A DNA stretch of 64,000 nucleotides from Takakia lepidozioides (lineage: Eukaryota > Streptophyta > Takakiopsida > Takakiales > Takakiaceae). Position 1 is the stretch's first letter. The number at the start of each line of letters is the position of its first letter. The translations under genes were made by a program, and so were the position numbers. The notes below the pieces were generated by a model, which did not search any database, was not told the origin of the DNA, and saw only the letters and a list, made by a program, of their open reading frames with translations. The DNA lies in assembly GCA_030704615.1 (NCBI GenBank), contig CM060731.1, positions 73,636,756-73,700,755 on the forward strand, read 5' to 3'. Below, in pieces: positions 23,002 to 34,859 of this stretch.

Positions 23002-23627
23002 TGTCACGGACATAGCCCAGAGGAACTTACCAGGAGTAAATACCAGAAGTTATAAAGTTACCATGCTACCGGAAGTTACCATGACTTACCGTGATTTATC
23101 ATTATCTACCATGATTTACTATTACTTACCAAGTTACCGGGAGTTTACCAAATTACCAAGAGTAACTTGGGAAACTACTCAGGAAGCTTCATTTGGAGGA
23201 AACTTCTCCATCAAGATACCTCATTTGTTTAAGGAAGCTTCTCTATCAAGAAACCTTTGTTTAATCTTGAAAACTTCTCCAGCAAATAATCTCCATAAGG
23301 GAAGTTTCTTAGTAGCCAGTATATAAAGGAGGCGAGACTGGACACTCTTCAGTCTCGCCAACACCAGTTCAAGCTACTCTTGTTTCCAGTTTCCAGTTCC
23401 CAGTACCCTAGCCCAGTTTTCATTATCTGGTAATTCAGTCCAATTTCCAGTATTCAAGTATTCAAGTCGTGTTCCAATATCTTGTACCTTTGTTCATTGT
23501 TATAAAGATCGCCTTGATTCATATTTACTCATCGTGCATACGGCCACGCCGACCTTGACTTCTTGCTAAGTCTTGTATCTCTAGTCTGATCTCTTGTTTG
23601 TGTTCAGTCATGTTCTCGTCCTTGACA
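23002..23627 (+). repeat. Gypsy-1 3' LTR
   Basis: Copy of the 5' LTR (starts TGTCACGGACATAGCCC, ends CTTGACA), preceded by a purine-rich tract. It is a few bases shorter than the 5' LTR, mainly from loss of short repeat units. Confidence 0.9.
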
Positions 23628-23632
23628 TTGAC

Positions 23633-25460
23633 TATGTATCCCATAAGGGGGGATTTTTGCTCTGTCGGACCATCTCCACTCCCCAGGGTCCATCTGCAAC
23701 ATGCTCAGTGGGAAACATAGGAACCAGAACAGGGGAGTTTTAGAGGCCCAACATATCTCTTCACCTGGGATGGGTGGTTTGGGGTCAGGGGTACCCGTTT
23801 TTACTTCCAGAACTCTAATTCTAAACGTCTCTTCATGGTGCAACTCCCCTGTCCCGAGAATGGCCATCAGCCCTCTAGGTGAGGCTTGGAATATAAAACC
23901 TGTCCAATGCGATGAATTGGAGGCGGTGGCCAGCAGTGCAAAATTGCCATTGCATTTGGATGTATCAAACCAGCAGGGGAGGTCGGTAAAAGTACAACCA
24001 CCTCCCGTGAACAGCGGCATCAAATTCGAAACACCTTGCGTAATATGATCCCAACCATACCTTAAGGACGAAGCTGACAGGAGGGAAGCCAGTATGGGGC
24101 GCTCCAGGAAAGCCTCATTCTCCCACACGTTCGCAATGTGCGACAGCCCACGGGATTCCCAGGTCGACCACTTTTTGCTCAGAGTGGTGAGAGGCTCATG
24201 GCATAGATTGGGATTTCCAAACAAGGGTTGACGAATAGCTTCCTCAAAGCAAGAGGCTTTGCTTTGTGTAAGATGAGGCCTCATGGAGTTCCACGCAGCC
24301 CAAATCGAATTCTAGGCAGACGAGCCCCTGCCTTTAGTTTTGACTGGGCCCTGGACCATCTATTTAAGATATAGGGCCCAAGAGCTAGAGCTGGAAAGTA
24401 AAGCATTAATCAGATGCTCTCTTGCTAATATGCACCAAGGGCTATCTCCAAAACGAAGAATCCTAAGAATCAACTTAGCGAGCAGCGCATAAATTTGAGT
24501 GTAGCGGTCAATTAGCCCAAGGCCTCCCTCTTTCCGAGGTCTGCAAAGTTGAGCCCAAGAGACCAACGCCCTCTTGGATGGGGCAGAAGGGGAAGCCTCC
24601 CACATGAAGTTTCTCATCATAACGTTAATTTTTACTATGAGCTTCGATCCTAGGGACTAGACAGAAGCTGAGAACCATGCAAATGGAGGCAAGCAGAATT
24701 TGATTAAGTACAAGTGCCCTACCTACAATAGAGAACATGGCAGAGCTCCAGAAGGCAAGCTCCCTGTGTAGAATGGGCTCATACCTCTGCTCCTCCAATC
24801 CCCATTTGGAAGAAGCTTGGAAGCCAAGCAGCGTGTGCGATGATCCTGGTTGAAGCCATCTGAGCCCCCAGCCCTGCCCCCAAGGAGGGCCACGTCTCGT
24901 GGAGGCATTGGGAAGCAGCTCAGTAAGAAGCCCGACTGATTTATTCCAGTTCACCTTGAGTCCTGAAGCAGAGCAGAAGAGCTGATCGAGGTTCACAAGC
25001 TCTATTGATATTGGTCGGACTCTCGTTGTTCAGCAGCAGAGTAGTATCGTCAGCATACATAGACAGTTTAACAGACGAGTCTTGAGAAACCTTCAAACCC
25101 ACTATGTCCTGTCTAGAAGCTAGATAATGTCCCAAAGCATCTGCTGCTATTAGGAATAAGTAGGGGGCCAGGGGGCAGCCTTGCAGCCTAACAGACCTGT
25201 GAAGTGCAAAAGGTTTTGATATAGCTCCATTGACAGAAACCTCGCTAGATGCGGAGCTTAGAAGAAGTCCCACCCACCTAGAGAAGCTCTCCGACATACC
25301 AATTTTAGCCAGAACTTTATGCAGGAAGCCCCAGTCAATATTGTCAAAGGCTTTTTCAAAATCTAGCATTAGAATTGCCAGTGGCTGCTTCGAGCATTTG
25401 GCTTTGTGCATGGCCTCGTGCAGATTGTCGAGGGCAGCTAGGTCATGAGCCCAAAGTTGT
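23633..25460 (-). mobile_element. LINE (non-LTR retrotransposon), reverse transcriptase part
   Basis: Minus-strand reverse transcriptase motifs in order: DLAALDNLHEAMHKAK, LAILMLDFEKAFDNIDW, QGCPLAPYLFLIAADAL, the catalytic MYADDTTLL (about 25055-25029), CSASGLKVNWNKS, MMRNFMWEAS and EGGLGLIDRY. The frame is broken several times. It stops abruptly near 25460, where the terminus of the two-gene transposon begins. Its 3' part lies beyond Gypsy-1 at 17800-18957. The endonuclease and ORF1 are missing. Confidence 0.85.
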
Positions 25461-26275
25461 GAGCTTGTGAGCCCAAGAGCCCGTGAGCCCAGCATACGCT
25501 CACGCCACGTCATCTTTGAATTCCAAACTTACAGGTCCTATTTCCGCGGGAGGCGCCTATTTCTGCGGATTCATTTACCCTTTACTGTCATTGCAGACGA
25601 ATGTTTGTGGATGTGGATGCGTATACCTCTCACCTTTCACAATTACATTACCTGACTAGAGACACAAGCTTTGAGGGGTAACACTGAACATCTTCCACTT
25701 TGCAACACCCATACGGCACTACCACATAACATGCCCTCATTATCTTTCTCTCACTATATGTATGAGGCATGAACCTTGCTATTGCATTGTAGCATTGAGC
25801 TCTAAGTAGAGTTCGAAGCATCACATTAGTCCGAAGCCAGGAGGCAGACTTAAATTATATGGGGCCATACAGGGCCAGAGATAAGAGGGAGTATGCATAT
25901 TAGTTCAGTGCAACCATTGAGAGCAGTTCCTTTACTTAGTTGAAATGCTTGTGCATGAGTCCACAGCAGAAAACACAGATCGCCATAAACAAAATGTTGC
26001 ATGAGCAGTGGTTAGTGAATAATGAAGGTCATGAGTTACCATCACTTGACCCACCATCCACTTCATGTGCAATGTCATCTACAAACTAGCTCCATAACCC
26101 CAACCTCTCCCTTGGTGGACCTTGGTCGGACTGGAGGTGGCATGCAAAGACATAGTCCTTGCCAATTCCTCCGCATAGATTGGAAGCTTGTACGAGGGTG
26201 CAAGAGTCCTCTAGGGTCCGCACGCCCTCTAGTGCTTGGGAATCTATTTGCAATGTAGCAGTGAACAAACTGAAC

Positions 26276-27309
26276 TTACTCACAAGCAAAATCATCGTCT
26301 AGATCCTTGTCCGAGGTCTCGCCGGTATCAATATCAATCGGCACCTCCTTCTGAATGGAGGCAGAAAAACTTCCACCCAATCCCACCAAGACGTTCTTGA
26401 AAATGTCCACATCACCTTCAAACCCAAAGAGGTGTCTCGCACTGGCCTTACATGCATGATAAGAAGCCCCTGCAATGGAAATGAAGAAAAGAACCAAGCT
26501 GGTTTTCACATGCGATGTCTCCGTGCCTCTGCACATTGAAGTGAGAAAGTCAGTTCAAAAAATGACAAAGCAAGCATAGATGAATGAAACCACAAGTGAA
26601 ACATTTGGAGACAACCCACATGTTTACATCATTCATGGCTGTCAATAGCCCCATCATATTGGCGGCACAATTGAGGACCATTGATCAAACACAGTAATGC
26701 CACTCATCCTCTTGTGAGTGCAGCCTCGCAATGACACCCATCCATGCAAGCAACCAATGATTCCCATCCCATACGTAAAACATCTTGCCAGAGAATGCTT
26801 GCGTCGTCGGTTTTCTCAACAAAAAGAGTTCGAAAGATTCATTCACATGCCTCCAAATGGGATCCCATGACTCGATCACGGACTCATCCACAAGAGTCTC
26901 CTTGCCTTTGGAATCCGTGGTTGAAACATAAAAAACAGCGGATCCATCCAAGTATCCATGAACAAAATCTGCCTCCAGCTTCTGGATGTCATTAATGAGC
27001 GGTGGACGAACAACGGGCATGGAAATCATCCTGCAAAGAGGATCATCAACCTCCCACCAGGTGCAAGCATACTTTGCACCACAAGTTGCGAATTCACCTT
27101 CTGGTTCCCTAGCATTGGCGCGCCTTGCTTTCATATAATTCATTGTCTACATCATGGATCTTTTCATCCGGAGCCTTGGTTGTCTCCACTTCCTGCACTG
27201 CTGGAGTGTCATCCTCGACTCTTTGCATCTTCTCTTGCAGGGGTATCACACTGAAATGGACATGAGGAACATTACTTGAGAGAGGCAGAAACTGTTTTTC
27301 AGCTTTCAC
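26276..27309 (-). pseudogene. Accessory protein of two-gene transposon, copy 1 (ParB-like motif)
   Basis: The main frame (27143-26685) reads KLEADFVHGYLDGSAVFYV, then NESFELFLLRKP and KMFYVWDGNHWLLAWMGVI. The V-x-DGNHR/W-x-x-A-W signature resembles ParB/sulfiredoxin-fold proteins; this comparison is mine. After one in-frame TGA at 26685 the frame continues SMVLNCAANMMGLLTAMND. A further exon (acceptor TTGCAG at about 26475) encodes ASYHACKASARHLFGFEGD, ending DDDFACE at a GTAAGT donor. That exon is shared with copy 2. The 5' end (from 27309) is acidic, and a frame shift near 27130 separates it from the main frame. It diverges from the plus-strand transposase remnant. Probably inactive. Confidence 0.5.
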
Positions 27310-27419
27310 TTAACTGTGCTTAATCAAGAAGTTTTCCTCAATCCCAGGGTCTCTTACATTTCCAAATCGCACCATCACCCAACTATAATCACTCACATTG
27401 TGTTTTTTCAAACATTAGA

Positions 27420-29340
27420 TCTCAACCAAGGAAAAGGGTAGAAACAGTGTGCAGTGCCGCACACTGTTTTCTGCTTCCATATGAACATGATCCATCACCA
27501 CAAGCAAATTTTCACCAAACAAAGACAATGCAGAGTGTTTTTCTGTTTCGATGTGCAAAATGCTTTCATCTCTCAACATCAAAACAACGGGGCAGAATGA
27601 GCACAAACAGGCTTACATTCTTTTGTTTGGGTCGAAGAATCCTACATTGCAAAGGGGCAGAAACAGTGTGCGGCACCGCACATTGTCTGCTGCTGTCACT
27701 CAACTCTGTTTCACCACAAAATGTTCATCATATCTCCTGCTCTTTTCATATCACAAACGTAGCCAAAAGAAGGGGCAGAAACAGTGTGCGGTGCCGCACA
27801 CTGTTTTCTGCTTTCAATTCACTATGCTTGATATCGACAGGGAGGCTCTTTCTTGGTTGTCTTTCACATAAAATTCTGACTTTGTGAAGGGGTAGAAACA
27901 CTTCAAAAGCTCTCAAATTTGCTCTCAAAAAAGGCAATGTGGAGGGGCTCAAACAGTGTGCGGTGAAGCACATTGTTTTAAGCCATCACTTCAATCTACT
28001 TCTACACTCCAGAAGCTCTCAAATTCGCTCTCAAAAAAGGCACTGTGGAGGGGCTCAAACAGTGTGCTTTGAAGCACACTGTTTTCAGCCATCACTTCAA
28101 TCTCCAGAAGATCTCAAATTTGCTCTCAAAAAAGGCAATGTAGAGGGGCCCAAACAGTGTGCGGTGAAGCACACTGTTTTCAGCCATCATTTCAATCTAT
28201 TTCTACACTCTAGAAGCTCTCAATTTTTCTCTAAAAAAAGGCAATGTGGAGGGGCTCAAACAGTGTGCTTTGAAGCACATTATTTTCAGCCATCTCAATC
28301 TACTTCTACACTCCAGAAGCTATCAAATTCGCTCTCAAAAAGGCAATGTAGAGGGGCCCAAACAGTGTGTGGTGCAGCACACTATTTTCAGCCATTACTT
28401 CAATCTACTTCTACACTCTAGAAGCTCTCAAATTCGCTCTCAAAAAAGGCAATGTAGAGGGGCCCAAACAGTGTGCTTTGAAGCACACTATTTTCAACCA
28501 TCACTTCAATCTACTTCTACACTCCAGAAGCTCTCAAATTCGCTCTCAAAAAAAGCACTGTGGAGGGGTTCAAACAGTGTGCTTTGATTTGAAGCACACT
28601 GTTTTCAGCCATCACTTCAATCTAATTCTACACTCCAGAAGCTCTCAAAATCGCTCTTAAAAAAAGCAATGTGGAGGGGCTCAAACAGTGTGCGGTGAAG
28701 CACACTGTTTTCAGCCATCACTTCAATCTACTTCTACACTCTAGAAGCTCTCAAATTCGCTCTCAAAAAAGGCACTGTGGAGGGGCTCAAATTTTCTGCT
28801 TCCATCTCTTTATGCTTCACATCAACCTAAAAGCTTGTCATGTAATGAAAACCCTACATTGCAAAGGGCCAGAATATGTGTGCGGCATCGCACACTTTAT
28901 TCCACTGCCAATGCAGTATCAGCATGGCACGAATGGCTCTCACTCACTCGAGCTTCAGCACTACATTTCCAGCACATCTCTTGTTGTTTTGACATCCAAA
29001 AACATAGTGAAATGGGGGCAGAAATAGTGTGCGTTGCCGCATACTGTTTTCTGCTCCCATTTCAGTATGTATTAAATGAACTGGTAGCTAGTTTCTTGTT
29101 TCTCTTCCGCCCTCAACCCTTACTTGCACAACAGGAAAATATGTGTGTGGTGTCGCACCTTTTTTCCACTGCCAATGCAGTATGCTTCTGGAATGAATGA
29201 TTGTCACTAAAGTAGGCATCACCACTATATTTCACCACATCTCCAGTCCTTATAACATCAGCAACGTAGCAAAAAAGAGGGGCAAAAAACAGTGTGCAGC
29301 ATTGTTTTCTGCTTCCATGTCACTATGCTTTATCTCCATA
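27420..29340. repeat. Array of palindrome-centred tandem repeats
   Basis: About 15 units. Each has a dyad of the type AAACAGTGTGCGG-TG-CCGCACACTGTTT, perfect at 27778-27806 and degenerate elsewhere. From about 27935 to 28780 the units are regular, about 105 bp (starts near 27935, 28041, 28135, 28240, 28345, 28450, 28555, 28670), with a constant flank GCCATCACTTCAATCTACTT and CCAGAAGCTCTCAAATTCG. Outside that block the spacing is wider. Long open frames across it are by-products of the repetition. It lies between the two divergent genes of transposon copy 1. Confidence 0.85.
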
Positions 29341-29384
29341 GGGGCCTTGTCTGTTGGTTGCCTTCACATCTAAACCCTACTTTC

Positions 29385-29578
29385 TCAAATCACTGCGTGG
29401 TTTCGAGTTCAAGATGTTGGACACTAACGATGGTTGCAGTGACCTATAAATCATTTGATTCAAGCACAAAGATCCGAATACTTGGCAAGTATCATTCGCC
29501 GAATTTTGGATTTTTCTCCAACTCTAAGGAAGTCAAGATTTTACCGCTCCTCGAGGAACTCGGCGCTAGGGGACGGAG
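29385..29578 (+). mobile_element. Gypsy-family 3' fragment
   Basis: Matches the region just before the 3' LTR of Gypsy-1 (22805-22998), including CAAATCACTGCGTGG and the TTTACCGCTCC-to-GCGCTAGGGG end. It stops at the polypurine tract without any LTR. An old, independent fragment. Confidence 0.8.
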
Positions 29579-29883
29579 ATGACGGTTGTCAGACAAGGAA
29601 CCGCCGCCGGCGTTCATGATGATGTAAGGGCCTTCCTTCTGGGGATTTTTCGAGGACACTCGAAACTGCATCGGAAGGCATGGAAATCCACGTCCACTTT
29701 CTAATTTCCATTTTCCACTTTCGACGTAAGTGTACAATGTGGCAGACACGAATGCAGTGAGTGCTAACACATGCCTCGTCCGTGGCATGTCATCCATATC
29801 CACAGTTCAAATTTGAGCTGTGCACGACGGGCTCCTGTTCGTCCCTTGCAGACATCGGACAGACAGTGTCGTGCACTGGCCCT

Positions 29884-30071
29884 ATGAACTCTGCTCTAGA
29901 TTCTGAAGCTTGTTTCCATGCAGATCAGCACTGTATTCCTTTGAGTGTGTCAGTGGACGCCGAGGGGTTCGCTGTGGTTGGGGAGGAAATTCTCGCTACA
30001 ACATTCAAATTTGAGATCGGTTCGTTGGTTGTTTTGAAGGAAATTCATAATCATGATGGTTGTGTGGTGCG
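29884..30071 (+). pseudogene. Transposase N-terminus of two-gene transposon, copy 1
   Basis: From ATG at 29884 the frame reads MNSALDSEACF and then EGFAVVGEEILATTFKFEIG, SLVVLKEIH. It aligns with the start of the copy 2 transposase (NGFAIVLEHVLATRFQLQNG, SIFLEKEVY), with both Met codons at about the same distance. The LTR of Gypsy-2 replaces everything after 30071. Confidence 0.6.
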
Positions 30072-30713
30072 TGTCAAAGACAAGAACATAACTGAACACA
30101 AACAAGAGATCAGACTAGAGGTACAAGACTAGACAAGAAGTCAAGGTCGGGGTGGCCGTATGCACGATGAGTAAATATGAATCAAGACGATCTTTATAAC
30201 AATGAACAAGAGTACAAGATATTGGAATACGACTTGAATACTGGAATGCTGGAAACTGGACTGGAGTACCAGATCTTGGAAACTGGGCTAAAGTACTGGG
30301 AACTGGAAACAAGAGTAGCTTGAACTGGTGTTGGTGAGACTGGACACTCGTTGGCGAGACTGAAGAGTGTCCAGTCTCGCCTCTTATATATACTGCCTAC
30401 TAAGAAGTCTCCTAAGAAGCTTCCCTTATGGAGGTTTCTTGATGGAGAAGTTTCCAAGATTAAACAAAGATTTTTTGATGGAGAAGCTTCCTTAAACAAA
30501 TGAGGTATCTTGATGAAGAAGTTTCCTCCAAAAGAAGCTTCCTGAGCAGTTTCCCAACTTATTCTTGGTAATTTGGTAAACTCCCGATAACATGGTAAGT
30601 AATAATAAATCATGGTAGATCATGGTAAATCACGGTAAGTCATAGTAACTTATGATAACATGGTAATTTCTGGTATTTATTCCTAGTAAGTCCTCTGGGC
30701 TATGTCCGTGACA
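30072..30713 (-). repeat. Gypsy-2 3' LTR
   Basis: 642-bp LTR of the same family as Gypsy-1, in reverse orientation. In plus coordinates it begins TGTCAAAGACAAGAACA and ends GTCCGTGACA, beside the polypurine tract TCACCCCTCCTCTAG on its inner side. Confidence 0.9.
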
Positions 30714-30759
30714 TCACCCCTCCTCTAGCACCGAGTTCCTCGAGGAGCGGTAAAATCTT

Positions 30760-31160
30760 GGACTTGCTTAGAGTTGGAGAAAATCCAAAATCCGACAAAT
30801 GATACTCGCCAAGTATTCGGCTCTTCATTCTTGACTCAAATGATTTATAAGTCCCTACAACCATCGATAGTGTCCAACACCTTGAACTTGGGACCACGCA
30901 GTGATTTGAGCATTCTGATTTTCGAAGCTGCCTTCAAACATGATTTCGTTGCCCTCTGGGTCCGAAGCCTCAACCTCCAACAGAATTATCAGACTTAGAG
31001 TAGGCTCCACTTGCCGTCGTATGGGGTCCAGACGAGGAAGTATGCGTCGCATTGGTGGCCCATCGTCTCGAGAGCGTCGACATGATGTTGAAGGTCGTGA
31101 GAGTCGGAACGGCTAATCTGGTAGCTGGGTAAGCGACAGCTCCAATGTATCTAGTTCATG
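30760..31160 (-). pseudogene. Extra 3' ORF of Gypsy-2
   Basis: Homologue of the Gypsy-1 ORF at 22533-22946, including LIILLEVEASDPEGNEIMFEG and ITAWSQVQGVGHYRWL. A stop follows in this copy, so the tail IIRRILDFLQL is read in another frame. Function unknown. Confidence 0.4.
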
Positions 31161-31389
31161 TGACTCCATGTTGCCAATACAAGATGAAAGAGTGCTAGAA
31201 GTGTAGCTATATATACTGATGTATGGTGCTCCTCCCTCCTTAGCGTGTATCAAGTACATTGAATGTGGAGTCTTCACCTTGAAGCTAATTTGGCTGACAT
31301 CATCGTTGTGATGTCTTATTGACGTGTAGCTCGGGGCTTAGCTGGATATCGTTGATGAAACTCTTGGACTTTGTCAGATGCATTGGCGA

Positions 31390-32560
31390 GGTTGAATGAA
31401 GGTTCCCACGTTCATTCGCTGATGTCATAACCTTTTCAATGTACGAAATACACAAGACATGTATACTTGATGCGAGAGTCTAGGACTTCGTCGACTTCAT
31501 ACTCAATTTCCTGATTGACTTCGATTGGTGGAGGTGGTACGGAGACTTTCCCTGTAATATTCGATGGATTATACAACTCCAATAATGAAACATGAAAGAC
31601 TGGATGGATACGCATACTTTGTGGGAGTTCAAGCCGAAAACTGACCGGATTTATTTGTCAAATAATGTTGAATGGTCCTAGGCGTTGATAATCCAACTTC
31701 CTTGATGGTCGCGAGGTTTGTATGTCCTGTCGAAGAAGCCACACACGATCTCCGACCTTGAACTGGGGTTGGAGTTGGCAACGTTGATCTGCATACTCAT
31801 TGTATTGTTTTTGAGCTTCTGCGAGGTGGAATGTAAGCTCCTTGTGAATCATAGCAAGATGAGTAGTAAGGTTTTTTGCAGCAGGGGTTCCAATAGTCTT
31901 CATGTGGAAAATGTTTGCTCGAGGATGATGACCATAATTGGAGAAAAATAGAGTTTGCTTGGTCGAAGAATGTAGAGTGTTGTTGTAGGCAAACTCAGCC
32001 AATGACAGAAGGTCCGTCCAATTATCTTCGTGATAATTTATTGTACAGCAAAGATACTGCTCTAAAATCTTGTTTACACGTTCGGTTTGACCATCGGTCT
32101 GTGGATGATTAGCTGTAGAGAGGTTGATCTTAGTATCCAATATGTGAAATAATCCCCTCCAGAAATTTGATATGAACTGTGGTCCTTGATCAGATACGAT
32201 GTCATTCGGGAGTCCATGAATGCGGTAGATATTATTGAGGAAGAGTCTTGCAGTTTCCTCGCCGGTAACCGTCTTATTACATGGAATGAAATGTGTCATC
32301 TTCGTAAAACGATCTATAATAACAAGGATTGAATAGGTGGTCGTGGAAATTGGAAGATCCGTAATAAAGTCCATAGACACGGACGACCATGGGCCCTTGG
32401 GAATGGGTAATGGTTGAAGAAGGCCGTAAGGGCGATGTCGTGGTCGCTTCGCTCTAACAAGATTTTATAAATTCTTTCACGAGTTTCCACATCTGCGGCC
32501 ACTAATAGTCCCTGGATATCAATTCCATTGTTTTGTTGAAGCCGAAATGTCCTTCAGCCG
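31390..32560 (-). pseudogene. Gypsy-2 integrase and chromodomain
   Basis: A 240-codon open frame (32380-31658) holds the integrase core with the D-D-E residues in place: SMDFITDLP, VSDQGPQFISNF and DGQTERVNKILEQ. FKVGDRVWLLRQD follows. A frameshift near 32400-32500 separates it from the zinc-binding part (HDLPAEGHFGFNK) and stops break the chromodomain downstream of 31650. Best preserved integrase of the family in this window. Confidence 0.85.
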
Positions 32561-32799
32561 GAAGATCATGACATGTTTGAAAAATTCGAAAGCGTGTAGG
32601 TCCTGGAGGTACATAGGGAAGTCCCTTGAAATAAAGTAAGTCATCTTTGAATTCGAAGTCGTTTGTAACATGTGGGTTGTCTCGAGGTCGATTTAGTTGA
32701 CTTCGTAGTGTCGTGGCAAATTGGTCGCTCTTCAGTGCTTCCTGAATCTCCTTTATGATCTCTACATCGTCATAGGTGGACATAGATAACATATTTAAT

Positions 32800-33459
32800 T
32801 GGAGATTTGCTGGTTTGAAGATGATGGATTTCTGTTGGTCAAAAGCTGCATCCCTTTCTTTTGGCGCAAGATACGATCATCGAGAAAGAGCATCTGGTTT
32901 TCCTTGAAGATGTCCGGGACGGTAGGTAATAACAAAATCAAACCTTGCTAGTGACATCCTTCTCTTATTCGTACAAGGTTGTAAGCTCATCTCAAGTCAA
33001 TCTTTATGAAAAAATTGCTCGTCCAAGTTGTTCGAGGAGTCCGGAAATCAACGGTAGTGGGTAACGATTTTTTATAGTGACTTTGTTGAGCCCACGATAG
33101 TCCACACACATGCGTAATGATCCGTCCTTCTTCTTCACAAATAAGATAGGTGCTCCCGCGGGTGATTTTGAATGTCGAATGAAATTCTTTGACAAATTTT
33201 CATCAATGTATTCGCGTAAAGCAGCCAGCTCTGTCCGAGATAAATTGTAGATTGGGCCGAATGGTGGTTGAGCTCCTTCTTGCAACTCAATTGCACAATC
33301 ATAAGGTCGATGTTCTGACAACATGTCTGCATTTTTCTTCTCGAAGACATCCTTGAAATCTTGATATTGAGTGGGTAATGTCGAAGTACCTTGGTCTGTT
33401 GTGGTTTTGATCGGAGTCGCATAAAGTGCAAATGTCGCGTCTTTCTTCGTAGCTCTCAT
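32800..33459 (-). pseudogene. Gypsy-2 reverse transcriptase N-terminus joined to RNase H end
   Basis: 33459-33004 encodes [20 protein letters not shown] and [38 protein letters not shown] in adjoining stretches, the standard start of Ty3-type reverse transcriptase. After GRAIFS it jumps to RFDFVITYRPGHLQGKPDAL, the end of RNase H. The catalytic YxDD region is deleted. Confidence 0.85.
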
Positions 33460-33837
33460 GAAGGCTCTAGCTCCAAGAAACAGGGGTTTAATACCTTTGG
33501 TACTTTTGCACTTTTGTCTTGCCGAAATTTTTCGTGATCGCTAGTCGATGTCAGGATTATAAAGTACAAACCAGGGAAGTCCACGGATCACAGGATTCGT
33601 TGGAGACTGGATGATATTGAAAACAATCTGTGATGCTTGATTTTTAAGCTTCACTTCAAGGGGTCGAGTTTCATGGTCAATATTTCCTGATGCTAACGGT
33701 CGTCCATCGATGACTTCAACAGGGGCTGAAATTTCTTTCTTACGAGCGTTAAATTGTGTTGTTTCGCAAAGTCTTTGTCAATCAAACACGCTGAAGCGCC
33801 CGAGTTGAGGAATTTGGGGTGTCCAGCTGCATGGTCC

Positions 33838-34188
33838 CTACTTCGACTGGACATCTTCGTTTTCCGACCTCCTCGTATCGAACACTTGAGTTGTGTCCGG
33901 AGCTTTGAATCTTCTCTTGTTGGGGCACTTTAATGCTATGTGATCCTCTTTTCCGCAATAAAGATATAATCCATTCGAGCGCCGTATTTGTTTTTCTTGT
34001 GGCGTCAATGGCTTGAATCGGACAGCATCAATCTGCATATGATCATTATCGGATGTTTGATGGATCGTTGTGTTTAGTGTCGTAGTAGCAGCGGTATGGT
34101 GCGTCGTCGACCATCCAGATTGCTTCTCTTGACGTCTTTCGAACAAACGATTATCGCATGCAATGACTTGGGTGATGAATTTGCTCAA
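33838..34188 (-). pseudogene. Gypsy-2 gag C-terminal part
   Basis: Carries the zinc knuckle YLYCGKEDHIALKC, where the first Cys of the CCHC motif is changed to Tyr relative to Gypsy-1. It is cut off upstream by the CACTA element at 34194. Confidence 0.85.
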
Positions 34189-34859
34189 TGTACCACTACA
34201 ACAAATTGCGGCTTTTACGTCTCTGTGTTATGACTGCAAATGCAGTCATGGAAGCCATTTACGACTTCCTGACTCTGCAGACGTAAAGACCTAGTCAGTT
34301 GTGACATGGCAGATATGACTCTCCAGGCTGGCTGTCAAGTGGCGCCAGAGCAGCTGTGGGGGTAGTCATACACGCTGGCATTACTGAATGACTGAACGGG
34401 TCAATGTCAGCCGCTGTGTAATAGAGACACGTGCTCTCTACAGAACACGCCACGTGTTAGACTGCGACGCCATCCGACTGCAGAGGAGGGAATCAGACGT
34501 CAGCATGTGTCGCATCGTGATTTTGACACGTGATTCCTCATGTCAATTGACACGCGTCGCTGTTGGGGGTTGTAGATTTACTTTATTGTTATTATAATTA
34601 CTAAAATAATTATTATAATTATTTGTTATTATAATTATTATTACTGACCAACATGGGACAGTGGCACATTATTAAATAACGAATTTTTGAAATTATATTC
34701 TTAGATAAAATATTTATTCGCTCAGATACCAAAACACACCCTTACGGGGAAGGAGAGTTTGCCTTAGTGCCTGTGCTGAATTGCATCTGCTACTGTTACC
34801 TGTTTATGGATACTTTTTTATTGTCACTTTGGCAGTATCATATCAAAGTCACTCCAAAC

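Larger units (their letters stand above)
18963..23627 (+). mobile_element. Ty3/gypsy chromodomain LTR retrotransposon, internally deleted (Gypsy-1)
   Basis: Complete element with two LTRs, inserted into a LINE. The flanking pentamers TTTAC (18958-18962) and TTGAC (23628-23632) look like a 5-bp duplication with one later change. Order: LTR, gag, protease start, a deletion removing all reverse transcriptase and RNase H, integrase, chromodomain, an extra ORF, polypurine AGAGGAGGGGGTGA, LTR. It has many internal stops and cannot move by itself. The low LTR divergence visible by eye suggests insertion long after the LINE. Confidence 0.9.
25461..30071. mobile_element. Two-gene Mutator-like transposon, copy 1 (truncated)
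   Basis: Begins with a GTGAGC/GCTCACGCC-rich terminus (25461-25512) resembling both ends of copy 2 (49381-56681), followed in both by CCGCGG-containing sequence. It carries a minus-strand accessory gene (26276-27309), a palindrome array and the plus-strand start of the transposase gene (29884-30071). Gypsy-2 cuts the transposase at 30072 and the rest is not found in the window. Confidence 0.55.

Noticed and set aside
27939-29200. Several long plus-strand open frames of 97-160 codons
   Set aside because: They are the palindromic repeat read through in different frames; the protein repeats with the DNA unit and frames interchange.
27420-29340. CRISPR array
   Set aside because: Units are ~105 bp with no constant repeat plus unique spacers; the whole unit is conserved, and the host is a plant nucleus.
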